Below are positions 1 through 11,800 of a stretch of 64,000 bases of DNA, piece after piece. The notes beneath the pieces are model-generated. The model had not been told where the DNA came from. It did no database searches and saw nothing but the letters and a program-made list of their open reading frames with translations. Position numbers and translations under genes: made by a program. Within the stretch, counting starts at the first letter, position 1; the number at the start of each line of letters is the position of its first letter. This stretch comes from Hippophae tibetana (Eukaryota; Streptophyta; Magnoliopsida; Rosales; Elaeagnaceae): the NCBI GenBank assembly GCA_037013495.1, contig CM072803.1, positions 15,529,001 through 15,593,000 of the forward strand, in the 5' to 3' direction.

Positions 1-1243
1 TTGAAACAGGTCCTTACTTTTTATGAGGCATAAATGATTACCTTTTTTAGTTTCACTTGAAATGTCTAGGAGTTAACCACACAAAATTTGGTACTTTTCA
101 TGTTCTTATTCACTTTGTCTATGTCTACTACAACCTGTATGTGATAAATCTTTGAGTCGGTCGAGTTTGTTAAATTTTGAAGAAGTATTGTGTTCTTATG
201 TAAGAAAGTTGGTTTGACATTATGGTAATGATCACCATGGTCCCTGGTGTTTGATCTCTTAAAGAAACTCTTCCTAAAGAAGAAATGTGATTTATATTTG
301 GTTCAGAAGTTGTATGTATTCTTCTTGCTAAAAGTAGGTTTTAAACTGGATACATTTTTAAATTGTATACATGCAAATTATAATGTTATATGTTATGAAA
401 GTGAACCTCATAGATGTTGTAAATGTTTTACTAATCCAAGCACAATAGAAATATCCTAAAACAAATAACACCCAAATGAAGATTATTCAATAATCACACC
501 ACAAACCCTAGGAATTGAATATCAACGATAATGAAAATAATAGCAAAGAAAAGTTAAATAAAGAACACACCAAGATTTATAGTTGTTCAACGTAACCAAT
601 GTGGTGAGTTTACTCTACTTTTCACCCCTCAAATGGAGATGAGTTTCACATATGGAGATTACAATTACAATGAATAAATCTTGAAAAGAAAACACTTACT
701 CTTGAGAAATAGCACTTAAAGAGTCTTCACAAAACTTATTCACCCAATAATGGTGAAAACCCTAACCTCTATTTTTTAGCTCACTTGTCCCTCGACAAAA
801 TGCTCTCTTCTAGCAGACAATGCTCTCACTTTTTTGGCTTCTAGGGCATACTTATGTGCTTATACACGCCCAAATGGGAAATTACACGAATGTCCATTGT
901 GTTCCAAGCTTCTTCTCCTAATTTTGTGACCCTTGTCGTCATTTACTCTGTTATTTTTCTCGCTCGATTGATTCGATCGAGATATTAAAATTGAGAACCA
1001 AAAATTGAACCGAAATTCTGAGATCAAATCACGATTGATTCTCGATCGATCAACCAAGCTCGATCAATCTTCCTTACGATCGATCGACATGCATCAAAAA
1101 ACCATTCTCCATTCCATGCAATGCTCCTAGTCTAACTTTTGATGCTTGATTACCCACAATGTTTCTCAAGCATCTTCGTGGATTTGCATTAGAATATTAC
1201 ATTATATTATGATAGTCATTGAACTTTCAAACAAATCTTGCAG
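1..1243 (+). other. Intron sequence upstream of the first visible oxygenase exon
   Basis: No exon of the Rieske gene could be recognised here. The stretch ends in a good acceptor (ttgcag) in front of the first exon, so it is read as intron. From about 480 to 1135 it holds repeat-like sequence rich in gatcgat words, with no recognisable coding capacity, possibly an old transposon remnant. The Rieske cluster exons expected for this family must lie to the left of the window. Confidence 0.45.
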
Positions 1244-3411
1244 GTTCACACATTTGAGAAAGCATGTGTAGTTGTTTATCCAAGTACTGTGCAGAATGAC
1301 ATTGTGTGGTTTTGGCCAAATTCTGATCCTAAATACAAAGACATTCTTTCGGAGAAAAAACCACCCTACATCTCAGAAGTCGATGACCCGGCATATACAA
1401 AGCAAATGGGAAATAGAGACATTCCATACGGGTATGCTCAATATAAAAAGCTCCCACTAGTACAAATCTATTTACTAATTCTCTTTTTTACTTTGCATTT
1501 CCAGGTACGAGGTCTTGATTGAAAATCTTATGGACCCTGCACATGTTCCCTATGCTCATTATGGAATAATGCAAACTCAAACACCCAAGAGTAATGAGAA
1601 GTTTGGGTACCATGTATCTGATGTCATTAGCTCCCTTGCATGTACATTGAATCGTATGACTTATTCTGCATCTCTGTTTTAGGGAAGGCTGATAGAGAAG
1701 GGGGGAGACCACTGGAGTTGATTGTGCAGAAGTCAGATATAAATGGTTTTACAGCAAAGCAGGAATGGGGCATTAGCAATTTTATTGCACCATGCGTGTT
1801 TTATGCTCATCCTCCTTTACAAGTGGACCAGGGTAACGGGGCTGCGTCATCACCTGGAACCAAGAAGGTATTTTATTAAGTAGAGACAAATAGCAGCTGG
1901 CTTCTCTCATTTGTTTATATCTGTTACGCTTTCTAATCTTATTCATCTATTTTTGGTCAATATGCAGCCATCAGCACAGAAAAAATTGGCTTTAGTTTTT
2001 ATTTGTATTCCAGTTAGTCCAGGTAACAGTAGATTGATATGGACCTTCCCAAGGAACTTTGGAGTCTGGATAGACAAAATTGTTCCAAGATGGATTTTTC
2101 ATATTGGACAAAACTTGATTTTGGATTCAGATTTATACCTTCTTCATGTTGAGGTGATTTCTGATTCTCCAATGTTGAATTTAAGGAATTATACATACTC
2201 CATGTGAGGAATTGTTTGGATATCCAAAATAGTACCAAAATTGATTTAAAGATTTCCTACATTGTTGGCTAAACATTCTCAAGATAGTATCGAAATTGAT
2301 ATAATGAAACTGAAATGTAATTTATCAAGACAAATGCTTCATATGTATATTTTATTCCTATCCAAGTTGTCATATTTTTCTAAAACATAAAGAGAGGCAC
2401 CATTACTTCAAATTGCATTCAACTTTCAAGCCTATGCTATTATCGTGGTAGCTGGTATCATCGAAACTTGTTTTCTGTCAACAGGAGCGTAAGATAATGG
2501 ATATTGGTCCTGGCCAATGGCAGAAAGCTTGTTTTGTGCCAACAAAGTCAGATGCCCTCGTGGTTGGATTTCGGAGATGGTTGAACAAGTACACTGGTGG
2601 TCAAGTTGATTGGAAGGGAAAATTCAGTGGGGCTCTTCCTCCAACTCCTCCAAAAGAACAGCTTATGGATAGGTACTAACCTGCTATACATTTTTCTGCA
2701 TTTTGAAGAAACCAAAAATTTGAGAAAGATAACTGCTTTAGTTCCCTGATTCCTATCTACTTAAGGAGAGATTCTTAAATACAACATGGGCATTAGCCTT
2801 TTATTTTTATAAAAAAAAAAAAAGTGTTAGAAGCCGGACGAAATCAACAACTCTTACTAACTAGGGAATACAACACGCTGCATGTAAGAATTTCTCCCAC
2901 TTGAGGTGGTATAGAACCTGCCATTCTTCCCAAATGGAAGGAGTTCAAATCCTTACCCTCCCAAGTATCAAACTAAAAAAACAGATTACTGTTTCAGTTC
3001 ATACACTGAATAGTGAACATAATTTATGCATCTATGCAAGAGCTCGGAGCTCAAATTTGATACATATTATAACTAAATATAATTGGTTGAGTATGTGTGA
3101 TCGTGTTTGAAGATTGTTAGATTCATAGCACTTACTTTCGTTAGAATGTTTTCAGGTATTGGTCTCATGTGGTGAACTGCAGTAGTTGCAAAGCTGCATA
3201 TAAAGGTCTCAAAGTCTTTGAGGTTGTGCTGCAGGTCATATCAATTTCATTGATTGGAATTGTTGCGGCAACCAAGCAGGGTGTGGCATCAATGGCTTTG
3301 AGAAGCTCAATGGTTACAATGGCAATCATATGCTTTGCAGCTTCAAAATTTTTGGCTAGCTTTGTTTACAAGAACTTCCACTTCCATGACTACAATCACG
3401 CACTTCGTTAG
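1244..3411 (+). CDS. PTC52: PAO/PTC52/TIC55-family Rieske oxygenase, C-terminal six exons (5' partial)
   Basis: C-terminal two thirds of a plastid Rieske-type non-haem iron oxygenase. Exons inferred from GT/AG borders with continuous phase: 1244-1431, 1505-1590, 1683-1867, 1968-2153, 2485-2672 and 3156-3411 (stop TAG). The mononuclear iron site is visible across the first junction as [15 protein letters not shown] (Asp-x2-His-x4-His). The PaO domain follows ([19 protein letters not shown]). The last exon has the redox CxxC typical of the family ([10 protein letters not shown]) and two hydrophobic segments ([35 protein letters not shown]), expected to anchor the protein in chloroplast membrane. 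The family includes pheophorbide a oxygenase, the protochlorophyllide-linked translocon component PTC52 and TIC55; PTC52 is my best guess. No stop or frameshift was seen in the visible exons. The transit peptide and Rieske cluster are outside the window. Element 1 starts 136 bp after the stop. Confidence 0.85.
2790..2995 (+). repeat. Possible SINE remnant in the last intron
   Basis: After an A-run near 2812 the intron contains cccacttgaggtggtatag and, downstream, gagttcaaatcct. The second resembles a tRNA B box (GGTTCRANYCC); the first is a weak A-box candidate. Plant tRNA-derived SINEs have this arrangement, but no clean tail or target duplication was found. Confidence 0.2.
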
Positions 3412-3547
3412 AACTTAAATACATGTTCATTCTGCTGTTCAGCAGAAGAAGCACTGAAACATAACTCCAAAGTTTGATGATCAGTGTAAATAGTAGTCCC
3501 CAAATATTGTAGTAAATATTATAGAGAATAAGAGAAGTTAAACAAAT
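3412..3547 (+). other. 3' UTR of the oxygenase gene, cut short by element 1
   Basis: Ordinary AT-rich sequence after the stop codon, ending directly at the terminal TG of the element 1 LTR. No clear AATAAA signal is present before the junction, so polyadenylation may use less canonical signals here or sequence inside the LTR. Confidence 0.5.
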
Positions 3548-3741
3548 TGAATATATTGGAAATGTATTTACAATCGTAGAATACAATGAATACTAATACA
3601 TGTTTAAATACAAGAAATAAGAATCTGTTTTTTGTAAAAGTGTTTTTTAGAAAAAGTATATTAGTTGCATACAACTAATATACAGCTGATAAAGTATATT
3701 AGTTGCATACAACTAATATATCATTAATGATTTATTTAACA
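3548..3741 (-). repeat. Element 1 3' LTR
   Basis: Reads tgttaaataaatc...atatattca on the minus strand. Contains two copies of an imperfect palindrome (tatattagttg-cat-acaactaatata), about 40 bp apart, also present in the partner LTR. Confidence 0.92.
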
Positions 3742-5266
3742 CTCCTCCTAAAGTTGGCGCGTAGATATCGATTATGTCCAACTTGCTTAGTGAACCGTAT
3801 AATGCCTTCTTGGAAACTCCCTTGGTAAGCATATCTGTAAGGTGCTCTTCTGTGGGAACAAAAGGAAAACTAATAAGTTTGGCATCTAACTTTTCTTTTA
3901 TAAAGTGACGATCAACCTCTACATGCTTAGTGCGATCATGTTGTACTGGATTTTGTGATATATCAATGGCTGCCCGATTGTCACAATACATTTGCATAGT
4001 ATTTTTGAGTTCGAAACCTAAATCCAATAACAAAGTTCTTATCCACAGCAATTCGCAAACCCCATGAGCCATACCTCTATACTCGGCTTCAGCACTAGAT
4101 GGTGCCACCACTTTCTGTTTCTTACTTTTCCATGTAACCAAATTTCCTCCCACAAAGGTGAAATAACCCGATGTTGACTTTCTATCTGTAATACTTCTTG
4201 CCCAATCTGCATTTGTGAATCCACAGACTTCAAGAGGATTGTTGTGTTTAGAGAACATTACTCCCCTTCCTGGAGCCGATTTCAAATACCTTAAAATTCT
4301 CAAAACAACATTCATATGGTTCTCACTTGGATTATGCATGAACTGACTCACCACACTTACTGCATATGCAACATCTGGTCTAGTATGAGATAAGTAAATC
4401 AAACGTCCAACTAATCTCTGATAGTGAGCTCGATCAGTTGGTATCTGATCTGGATACTCTGCTAAACAATGGTTTTGCTCAATAGGAGTGTCAATAGGTT
4501 TGCAATCCAACATACCTGTCTCTGTTAGCAGATCAATAATGTACTTCCTCTGACACAGATATATTCCTTCTCTTCCCCTGGCTACCTCAATTCCTAAGAA
4601 GTACTTTAGTTCACCTAAGTCCTTCATCTCGAATTCAGGGGCTAACTGTCTTTGTAATTTATCCATCTCAATAGTATCGTCACCAGTGATTACCATATCA
4701 TCAACATAAATGAATAGGGTTGTTACCTTCCCTCGTTGATGTTTGAGAAATAGAGTGTGGTCTGAATTACTCTGTCTATAACCAACCTTTTGCATGAACT
4801 GTGAAAACCTTCCAAACCAGGCTCGAGGGGATTTCTTGAGGCCATACAAAGACTTCCTCAATTTGCATACAAAATTACCAAGAGAATCAACTACATACCT
4901 AGGTGGAAGACTCATGTACACCTCCTCGGCTAATTCTCCATGAAGGAACACATTCTTGACATCAAACTGCCGAAGTGGCCAGTTTAGGTTAGCAACAAGT
5001 GAGAGTAGAACCTGAATCGTGTTCATTTTGGCAACAGGAGCAAAAGTCTCATCGTAGTCTACACCATACGTTTGAGTAAACCCTTTTGCTACAAGACGAG
5101 CTTTATACTGATTTACGGATCCATCACCATTATGTTTTACAGTAAACACCCATCGACAAGCAACTGCCTTTTTTTCTGGTGGTGGTGGCACAAGTTGCCA
5201 AGTATCGTTCTTCTTTAATGCATCCATTTCTTCAACCATTGCCTTCCTCCATATTGGATCTCCCAA
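3713..5266 (-). pseudogene. Copia reverse transcriptase-RNase H region (element 1)
   Basis: Open for 517 codons. RT palm motifs are present: YKARLVAKGFTQ, QFDVKNVFLHG and the catalytic IYVDDMVITGDD. RNase H follows with NADWARSITDRKSTSGYF, SSAEAEYRGMAHGVCELLW and CDNRAAIDISQNPVQHDRTK, then TKHVEVDRHFIKE. This stretch is intact by itself but lies downstream of a nonsense codon and two frameshifts, so it could only be made from an internal start. The end of the frame runs through the polypurine tract into the LTR. Confidence 0.92.
3742..3756 (-). other. Polypurine tract of element 1
   Basis: On the minus strand the sequence reads ctttaggaggag immediately before the TG of the 3' LTR. A purine run at this place primes plus-strand DNA synthesis in LTR retrotransposons. 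Confidence 0.8.
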
Positions 5267-5272
5267 CGCATC

Positions 5273-5629
5273 CTACACTTTGTTAGGTACTGATACACCA
5301 GACATTTGATTCACAAATGATTTATATGACTTAGATAATCTTTTAGTGAACATGTAATTAGCTACTGGGTATTTTGACTTTGCATGAATATTTGGTTCAT
5401 ACCTTTTGGTTGGTTGTCCTCGAGTAGACCTATTTGGTAACACATACTGTCCAACATTAGACTCGATGCTATTAGTATCAGTAGGTGTACATATCTCAAA
5501 TGAGGGACCTTCAGTACCAGGGAGTTGTTGATCAAGGGTAGGAGTAATGCTTGAGGGTATAGTTGTGTCTTCAATGTCTGCTTCTGCAATGACTGGATTC
5601 AATGAATTAGAAGTCTCATCTGGTCTCAT
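5273..5629 (-). pseudogene. Linker between integrase and RT (element 1)
   Basis: Low-complexity, Ser/Thr/Pro-rich polyprotein linker ending in a short block typical of copia just before RT (YPVANYMFTKRLSKSYKSFV). It is in the same frame as the RT segment and separated from it by a single in-frame TAG (5273-5275), so the break is a point nonsense change. It is out of frame with the integrase segment to the right, which shows an indel near 5630-5660. Confidence 0.8.
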
Positions 5630-5652
5630 TGAAACGTCAGTTGGTGATTCTC

Positions 5653-7232
5653 CTAATGTCTCTCCCCCTCACCATGATACAGTTCTTCGAAATATGTATT
5701 CTCTCCCTGACGAGCAGTATCAGGTGAGGAAAAATAACTCATATCCTCAAAGAAGGTAACATCTATAGTAACATAATACTTTTTGGTTGGTGGATGGAAG
5801 CACTTGTACCCTTTCTGATAACTTCCATAACCAACAAACACACATTTAATTGCCCGGGCATCTAATTTAGACCTTTGATTTTTAGGAACATGCACAAAAG
5901 CAACACAACCAAATACACGGGTAGGAAGATTATGGAAGGATGATAAGGAGACGTAAGATGCGAGAATTTGGAATGAGATTTTTCCGTTAAGGACACTAGA
6001 CGGGAGACGATTGATGAGATGGGCGGAAGCTTGTACAGCATCACCCCAAAGGTATTTTGGCATATAAGCACTAAATAAGAGTGCGTGAGCCATATCAAGT
6101 AAATGACGATTTTTTCTTTCAAACACTCCATTTTGTTCCGGTGTTTGCGGACAAGTAGTTTGGTGAATAATCCCATTTGTTTTGAATTTTTTTTGAAAAA
6201 CATGATTAACGTATTCCCCCCCATTGTCAGAACGGAGGATCCGAATAATGCCATTATATTGTGTTTGAACGAAGGTATGAAAATTTTGAAAAACTGAAAA
6301 AACTTCTTCTTTTGTTCTAAGAAGAGAAATCCACGATAACCTTGTACAGTCATCGATAAACGAAACGAAACAAAATATCTCATACCCGATATAGTGGGCT
6401 CTTTAGATGGTCCCCAAACATCAGAATGAATTAATTCAAAAGGAATAGTACTTTTATTAGAAATACTAGGAGAATAAGTAACACGATAGCTCTTGGCCAA
6501 AACACAAGTCTCACAATGTAAAACATTTTCACTAACACCAATAAATAAAGTGGGTATGGTTTTTTTCATAAGACTAAAAGACGGATGCCCTAAGCGACGA
6601 TGCCACAACCAAATTTCACTTAGCTTATCGGAACTAGAAGTCAATGCAGTGCTTGCCCGTGCTCCTGGTTTCTCCCCTCCGTAGTTCTGATCCAAACGGA
6701 ACAATCTGCCCCTCAGATACCCTCGACCAATTATTTTCCTGGTAAGAAGATCCTGAAAAATCACATACATAGGATAAAAGGTTACAAAGTATTTAGACTC
6801 AATATTCAACTGTGGGACATATATTAAGTGATGAGATAGGTCAGGTACATATAAAACATTATGGAGCTGTAAAGATGAAGTGATATGAACTGACTCCTTT
6901 CCTAAGACAGGAAAGGCATCACCATTAGCATTCGTAACATAAGACACTGGTGGGGGAGATAACTCATTAAAAAAATATTTATCATAAGTCATATGATCAG
7001 ATGCACCAGAATCAATAATCCAAGTATTAGACCCAACATAATGAGAAACATTTAAGGTCATACCAATCTTACCACGACCAGCTATTGAAGCTGTAGGGAT
7101 ACCTCCACATTCCTTAGGATGATTATGTCCATAGTAGTCTGGTTCTTGGACAATTTGCACGACAGCTGCTTTTGCTTTAGAACGATACCCATTTTTTCGT
7201 TTTGCTGCATAGTAGTATGCTTTTGGTTTCAA
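5653..7232 (-). pseudogene. Copia protease and integrase region (element 1)
   Basis: Begins in frame with gag. The aspartic protease active site is visible about 74 codons in (WIIDSGASDHM). The pre-integrase HHCC region follows (LWHRRLGHPSFSL ... CETC), then the integrase core with the first catalytic Asp (FELIHSDVWGP). Reading leaves the frame near 6360-6366, where the repeated motif aacgaaacgaaac suggests a 2-bp insertion. In the shifted frame the second Asp (RSDNGGEYVN) and the catalytic Glu (TPEQNGVFERKN) are still present, and the C-terminal integrase runs to 5653 (VFGCVAFVHVPKNQRSKLD). Catalytic residues are therefore retained, but not in one frame. Confidence 0.9.
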
Positions 7233-7247
7233 GTGTGGATATAGTTT

Positions 7248-8111
7248 TCAACAAGTCTCACGAAGATCCCTCTGTTCATTGCAATAAGAGCAGGGAGAAC
7301 GAGGACGATTGGTAAAACCTGGTGGAGGTCCCTGTTGATGAAGTGGAATTGAATTTTGCTGCTGGAGGAAGGGTGCCTTTGATTTGGCTTGAATGGCTAG
7401 GCTTGATACCTCAACATGTGCATGATGAAGACTCTCTTGCTGAGATTCGTCTTTACGGATGTATGTAAAGGCAGTAGTCAAGCTCGGAGGATCTGACATT
7501 CGAAGCAGTTCGCCTTTAGCACTATTATGTTTTGTATCAAGGCCTCTTAAAAAGGCATGTACTCGTTCAAGCTCCTTCTCCTTCTGGTACCACATAAGGT
7601 CTTCTGGATTTTTAATTTTACACGGGCATTTCAGGTCAATTTCAGCCCATACATTTTTCAGCTTGGTAAAAAAAAGAGATATTGGTTGCCCATTTTGCTG
7701 CATGCCAGTAGCTTTGCACATGAGTTCATGAAATTCAATAAAGTCAGACTCATTCGTATAAAGATCGCTTAAGGTATTCCATATGGCCTCAGCAGTTTCA
7801 TATTCCTCCACCATTTGTAATATATCATCAGTGATGGCTCTAAATAGAATTGACATGACAAATCCATCATCATCATCCCACCTAGTATAGGCTTCTATAT
7901 CATCTTGACTAGGAGCCCGAATTGATCCAGATACATGTCCCATCTTATGCATCCCACGAAGATAAACAGACATAACTTTTTTCCATGTTCGAAAATTTGT
8001 ACCATTAAGTTTAGTACCCCCGAAAGAACCAATTTCTGAACTCTTAACAGAAACTTTAAAATTTGGAACCTCATGAATTCTAGAAACTTGATGTTGGCTT
8101 GAATCTTCCAT
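7248..8111 (-). pseudogene. Copia gag (element 1)
   Basis: Capsid-like polyprotein N terminus of 287 codons. The N-terminal region fits plant copia gag (FGGTKLNGTNFRTWKKVMSVYL), followed by the gag/UBN2-type core (AIWNTLSDLYTNESDFIEF; FFTKLKNVWAEIDL). The C terminus carries a damaged zinc knuckle: CSYC is present, but the expected His is Asp, and the last Cys is directly followed by TGA. The next segment stays in the same frame after this stop, so gag and protease were one frame broken by a nonsense change. Confidence 0.9.
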
Positions 8112-8632
8112 TGAAATAATAATAAAAAATATATTGTGCAGCAGAATAAAAATTTTGGTTTTTTTTGTGGTCGTGGTGGGCTGAAAAGTGGACTTAAGCT
8201 GATGGGCTTGGGCTGATGGGCTAAACTTAAAACTGATGGGTTGATGAGCTAAACTTAAAACTGATGGGCTGTTTAGGGAGCCGATTAGGGCAGAAAATGC
8301 AGTGTGCAGATAAAACTGAAAAGAGAAAAAATTTCAAAAACTAAAATCGCAGTGTGCGGACTCACAGAAAATGCAGGGAGAAGTTGGACAGCATGCAGGG
8401 GTGCGTGAGCTGGACGGTGCGCAGGGCTGGACGGTGCATGGCAAGACGGCACAGGGCTGGTCGACACGGGCTGAACGTCGCGAATTGGATAGCGCAGACT
8501 GGACAATGGATCTGCAACTGCGACACGAACTGAACAATGCGAGAAGGTTAACGACACTGCATAAAAACTGGCGGCGGCGCTGCTTGCTCAGAAACCGGTA
8601 AAAAAAGTTTTGTTTTCTTTTTCTTTCCTGCT
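8112..8632 (-). other. Leader between PBS and gag of element 1
   Basis: Transcribed leader of the retroelement. Its inner half (8160-8280) repeats tgggctgatgggct-like words; its outer half (8370-8590) is much more GC-rich than the surroundings and repeats gacggcacagggctgg-like words. Open frames on both strands here are short and repetitive and do not look like genes. Confidence 0.7.
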
Positions 8633-8644
8633 CTGATACCAAAT
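8631..8644 (-). other. Primer binding site of element 1 (initiator tRNA-Met type)
   Basis: On the minus strand, directly after the LTR, the sequence is atttggtatcagagc. TGGTATCAGAGC is complementary to the 3' end of plant initiator tRNA-Met and is the usual primer site of Ty1/copia elements. Confidence 0.92.
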
Positions 8645-8837
8645 TGAATATATTGGAAATGTATTTACAATCTTAGAATACAATGAATACTAATACATGT
8701 TTAAATACAAGAAATAAGAATCTGCTTTTTGTAAAAGTGCTTTTTAGGAAAAGTATATTAGTTGCATACAACTAATATACAACTGATAAAGTATATTAGT
8801 TGCATATAACTAATATACCATTAATGATTTATTAACA
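8645..8837 (-). repeat. Element 1 5' LTR
   Basis: Partner of the LTR at the left end, about 96% identical by eye, with the same two palindromic blocks. Bounded inside by the primer binding site and outside by unrelated sequence. Confidence 0.92.
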
Positions 8838-11800
8838 AGACAATATTAGGTGAGAAAATTTATTTATAGCTCATAATTTGTGCTTGTAAATTCCAACCCT
8901 TTCCTTTAAAGATATTATCAACCCCGACCACTTTGATAGTGTTTTTATGTTTGAGTGGAGCACCATTTCATATAATATCTGTTTGGGTGTTACAAATGGA
9001 GGTATCTCATAATCACGAGGTGTTGACCAACAGATACCTTGAGGTGTATGATAACAAGGTATATCAAGGTACCTACCAACGAGGAGTTCCATGACATTGA
9101 TAATATAAAGAATGTGTTCACGAGATACGTTGCGATACTAACCAATGAGGTGCATTTCTTGAGAGGTACCTATAACGAGGTAGTATTGACTCGAGATGTA
9201 TAAAATGATCGAGAATGACTTCAATAAAAGACAAAGTGACATGTATTGTAGAAATGTATATGCATGACCTCATTAAGAAGATAGTGCACCAATATTTGTG
9301 TTTGCATAAATCAAACATGGTCTTTACAATAGAGTAACACTTAGGTTGAAAAGCCTATATATATGTACCTATGTAATCTATTACAAATATTTGCTTATCT
9401 TTCCTAAATCTCTTGAAGTGTTCTATAACACTTACAATTCTCCAAACAATATCTATGAGAAAATTTTACACGAATTAGGTTCATAGATGTAGATAATGTA
9501 AAAAGTCTTGAAATCTTTCATTCAAGATTTGACTTATTTACAAATATATAGCCTATTTGGATTAAAACACTAATAATATTATCTTGAAATACATCATCCA
9601 TATGTGCATCTCATTATCTAAGTCTTATTTGAGAGAATTAACTAAAATAATATTATCATCATACTTTATTTTATTTTAAAAAAAAAATCTTTTTTTATTT
9701 AATAATATTCAATACTCAAAAGAAACTAAAAAATCACATTAATTTTTATCAATTAAAAGTATATATAATTAACTCAAGTATAAAACTCACAAGAGTCCTT
9801 ATATCTAATAAATTTAGGAGAAAATTATCTATTATTAATTATCTTATAATATAATGAGATATAATTTGATATATTTTAAATAAGTTTTGAAATGATATGA
9901 GTTTAAATTTTAATGTAATTTAAGTAGGTGTGTATAATTTATTAAGAATAAATAAATAAAATAAAATGAAAATTCATAAGAATAAAAAATAAAAAAGTAA
10001 GGAAGAAAAAAATAAGAATATTACAATGGACAAAGGTTTCATCTTGATAAAGTGTTGATAGTAGTGTTGTTTGAAGGAAAAGTCATTTACTAGAGAATGA
10101 ATCTATTACTTCAACTTGCTCTTCCTTTTTTTTTCATGGAATTACTTGTATTTGCTTCCCTTCGCAAACCTTTGACTCTTTCTTCATATATAATTTATTT
10201 ATTTATTTTTGGATCTTCCGTTTTCCAGTCTCATTTCATGCATCTTCAAATAGAAAATGCACAAGAAATCATGCATGATAAAACTGCATTCAAATTGCAA
10301 GTATAAATCACTAAAATAATCAAGCAAAGGAGTAGCATCACCCTAAATGTCATCAAACAACAAATAAATCTCTTTCTTAACACTACCACAATATGGTACA
10401 GTACTCCATTGTAAACAAGGTTTATGAATGATGAGTCTAGAATTATATTTGATACATCAAATCACATATATATTAGAGGTAAAAATCTACCATAAAGATA
10501 ATATCATAATCGAGCATATAAATATTATTGTTTTCTTTAGGTTAACTTTTGTGATCAGATCTGTGATTCTTATAGATGTTGAAATAATATAAAAACATGA
10601 ATTGATTAGGTCAAAAATCTTGGACACTCTCTCACACAAAAAAAAAATGACATGAGCATTTTAAAAAGAAAAAAAAAAAGAGATAAGTGATTTAATATGA
10701 TATAATATAAATAAAATTGTCATAGAGATTCATAGATTAAATCATTTGTGTCATATATTACAAGTGTATCATTTAGTATTTTAGTTTTGAAAAAATTGAT
10801 CAATTAAAGAAAAAGTATATTATTTTAATGTTTTTTATATTTAAATATTATTTTAAAATATAATATTTAAATAAAATCATTAAAATAATATATTTTATTA
10901 TTAATTAACTCATTTCTATAGAGAAATAAGAATAAGTGATACTATTTTTAATAACAAAACACATGAACGATTTAATATGAGTGCTATGACCACACCCTTA
11001 TAATAAAATATAATATATTATGTTAAAAATATAAAATGATTGGTTTTGTAAGAGATAAAGATTCACCAAAATGTGTAAAAATGTTGATTAAAAACAATAT
11101 TATAATAGAATTTAAAGTATAATATATTATGTTAAAAATATAAAGTGATTGGTTTTGTAAGAGATAAAGATTTACACTATGAGAAAATGTTATAGGTAAA
11201 AATGTTGATTAAAAACAATATTATAGTAGATTTTATAAATATTATAGTTATATCTATTCATTTTGTTAATATTTTATAATTTTAAGACTCATTATTTTTA
11301 TATATTTTCATAATCTCATGTGATAAGTTTTTTTTTAATTCTAATTTTTTTTTATTAAAAAAATAAGAAGAAAGATACGCTTTAAATATTATATATATAT
11401 ATATATAAAGTAACTTAACGAGTAAAAATGTTTAACGGTCATTTAAAAGAGGATTTAAATGTTTTATCTTTTTTTTTTAAAACATTAGCTAATAATTCTT
11501 TTTTTCCCTTGATTTAAAAGAGCTAATAATTTCATATTTTAAGTGGATCCAACAAGAGGCAAAATCGTTATTTCGTTTTGTTTAATGTCTATCTGTTAGC
11601 TATAACACAGGTACCAACGAAGACGTTTATTGATATAACTGTTTTCGAATCGAATTATAAAATTTGTACTCAAAATCGTTCAAAAAATGTTATGATTCAA
11701 GGATTCTTTTTTATCCGTAAGTAATTGTTAGGGACAGTTATTAAAAAAAATACAAAAAAAATAATTTTTCCAAAAATTTAAAAAAAATTCTATATACTTG

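Larger units (their letters stand above)
3548..8837 (-). mobile_element. Ty1/copia LTR retrotransposon, full length, defective (element 1)
   Basis: Two direct LTRs of about 194 bp (3548-3741 and 8645-8837), a primer binding site next to the right LTR and a polypurine tract next to the left LTR define a minus-strand element. The order is LTR, PBS, leader, gag, protease, integrase, reverse transcriptase-RNase H, PPT, LTR; integrase before RT is the Ty1/copia order. By eye the LTRs differ at about seven substitutions and one indel, so the insertion is fairly recent. The coding frame has two in-frame nonsense codons and at least two frameshifts, so this copy cannot make its polyprotein. I could not find a convincing 5-bp target duplication (left flank caaat, right flank agaca). 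Confidence 0.95.

Noticed and set aside
247..459. Open frame of 70 codons on the + strand
   Set aside because: Low complexity, no family features and inside the presumed intron of the oxygenase gene.
8285..8642. Overlapping open frames of about 75-100 codons on both strands
   Set aside because: They lie in the repetitive leader of copia element 1; the repeats and GC content keep several frames open by chance.
3543..8842. Target duplication of element 1
   Set aside because: The 5-bp flanks (caaat and agaca) do not match; shared aaca letters belong to the LTR ends.
10097..10306. Hydrophobic open frame of 69 codons
   Set aside because: T-rich DNA gives Leu/Phe/Ile codons; no promoter, no conserved motif and no neighbouring exon.
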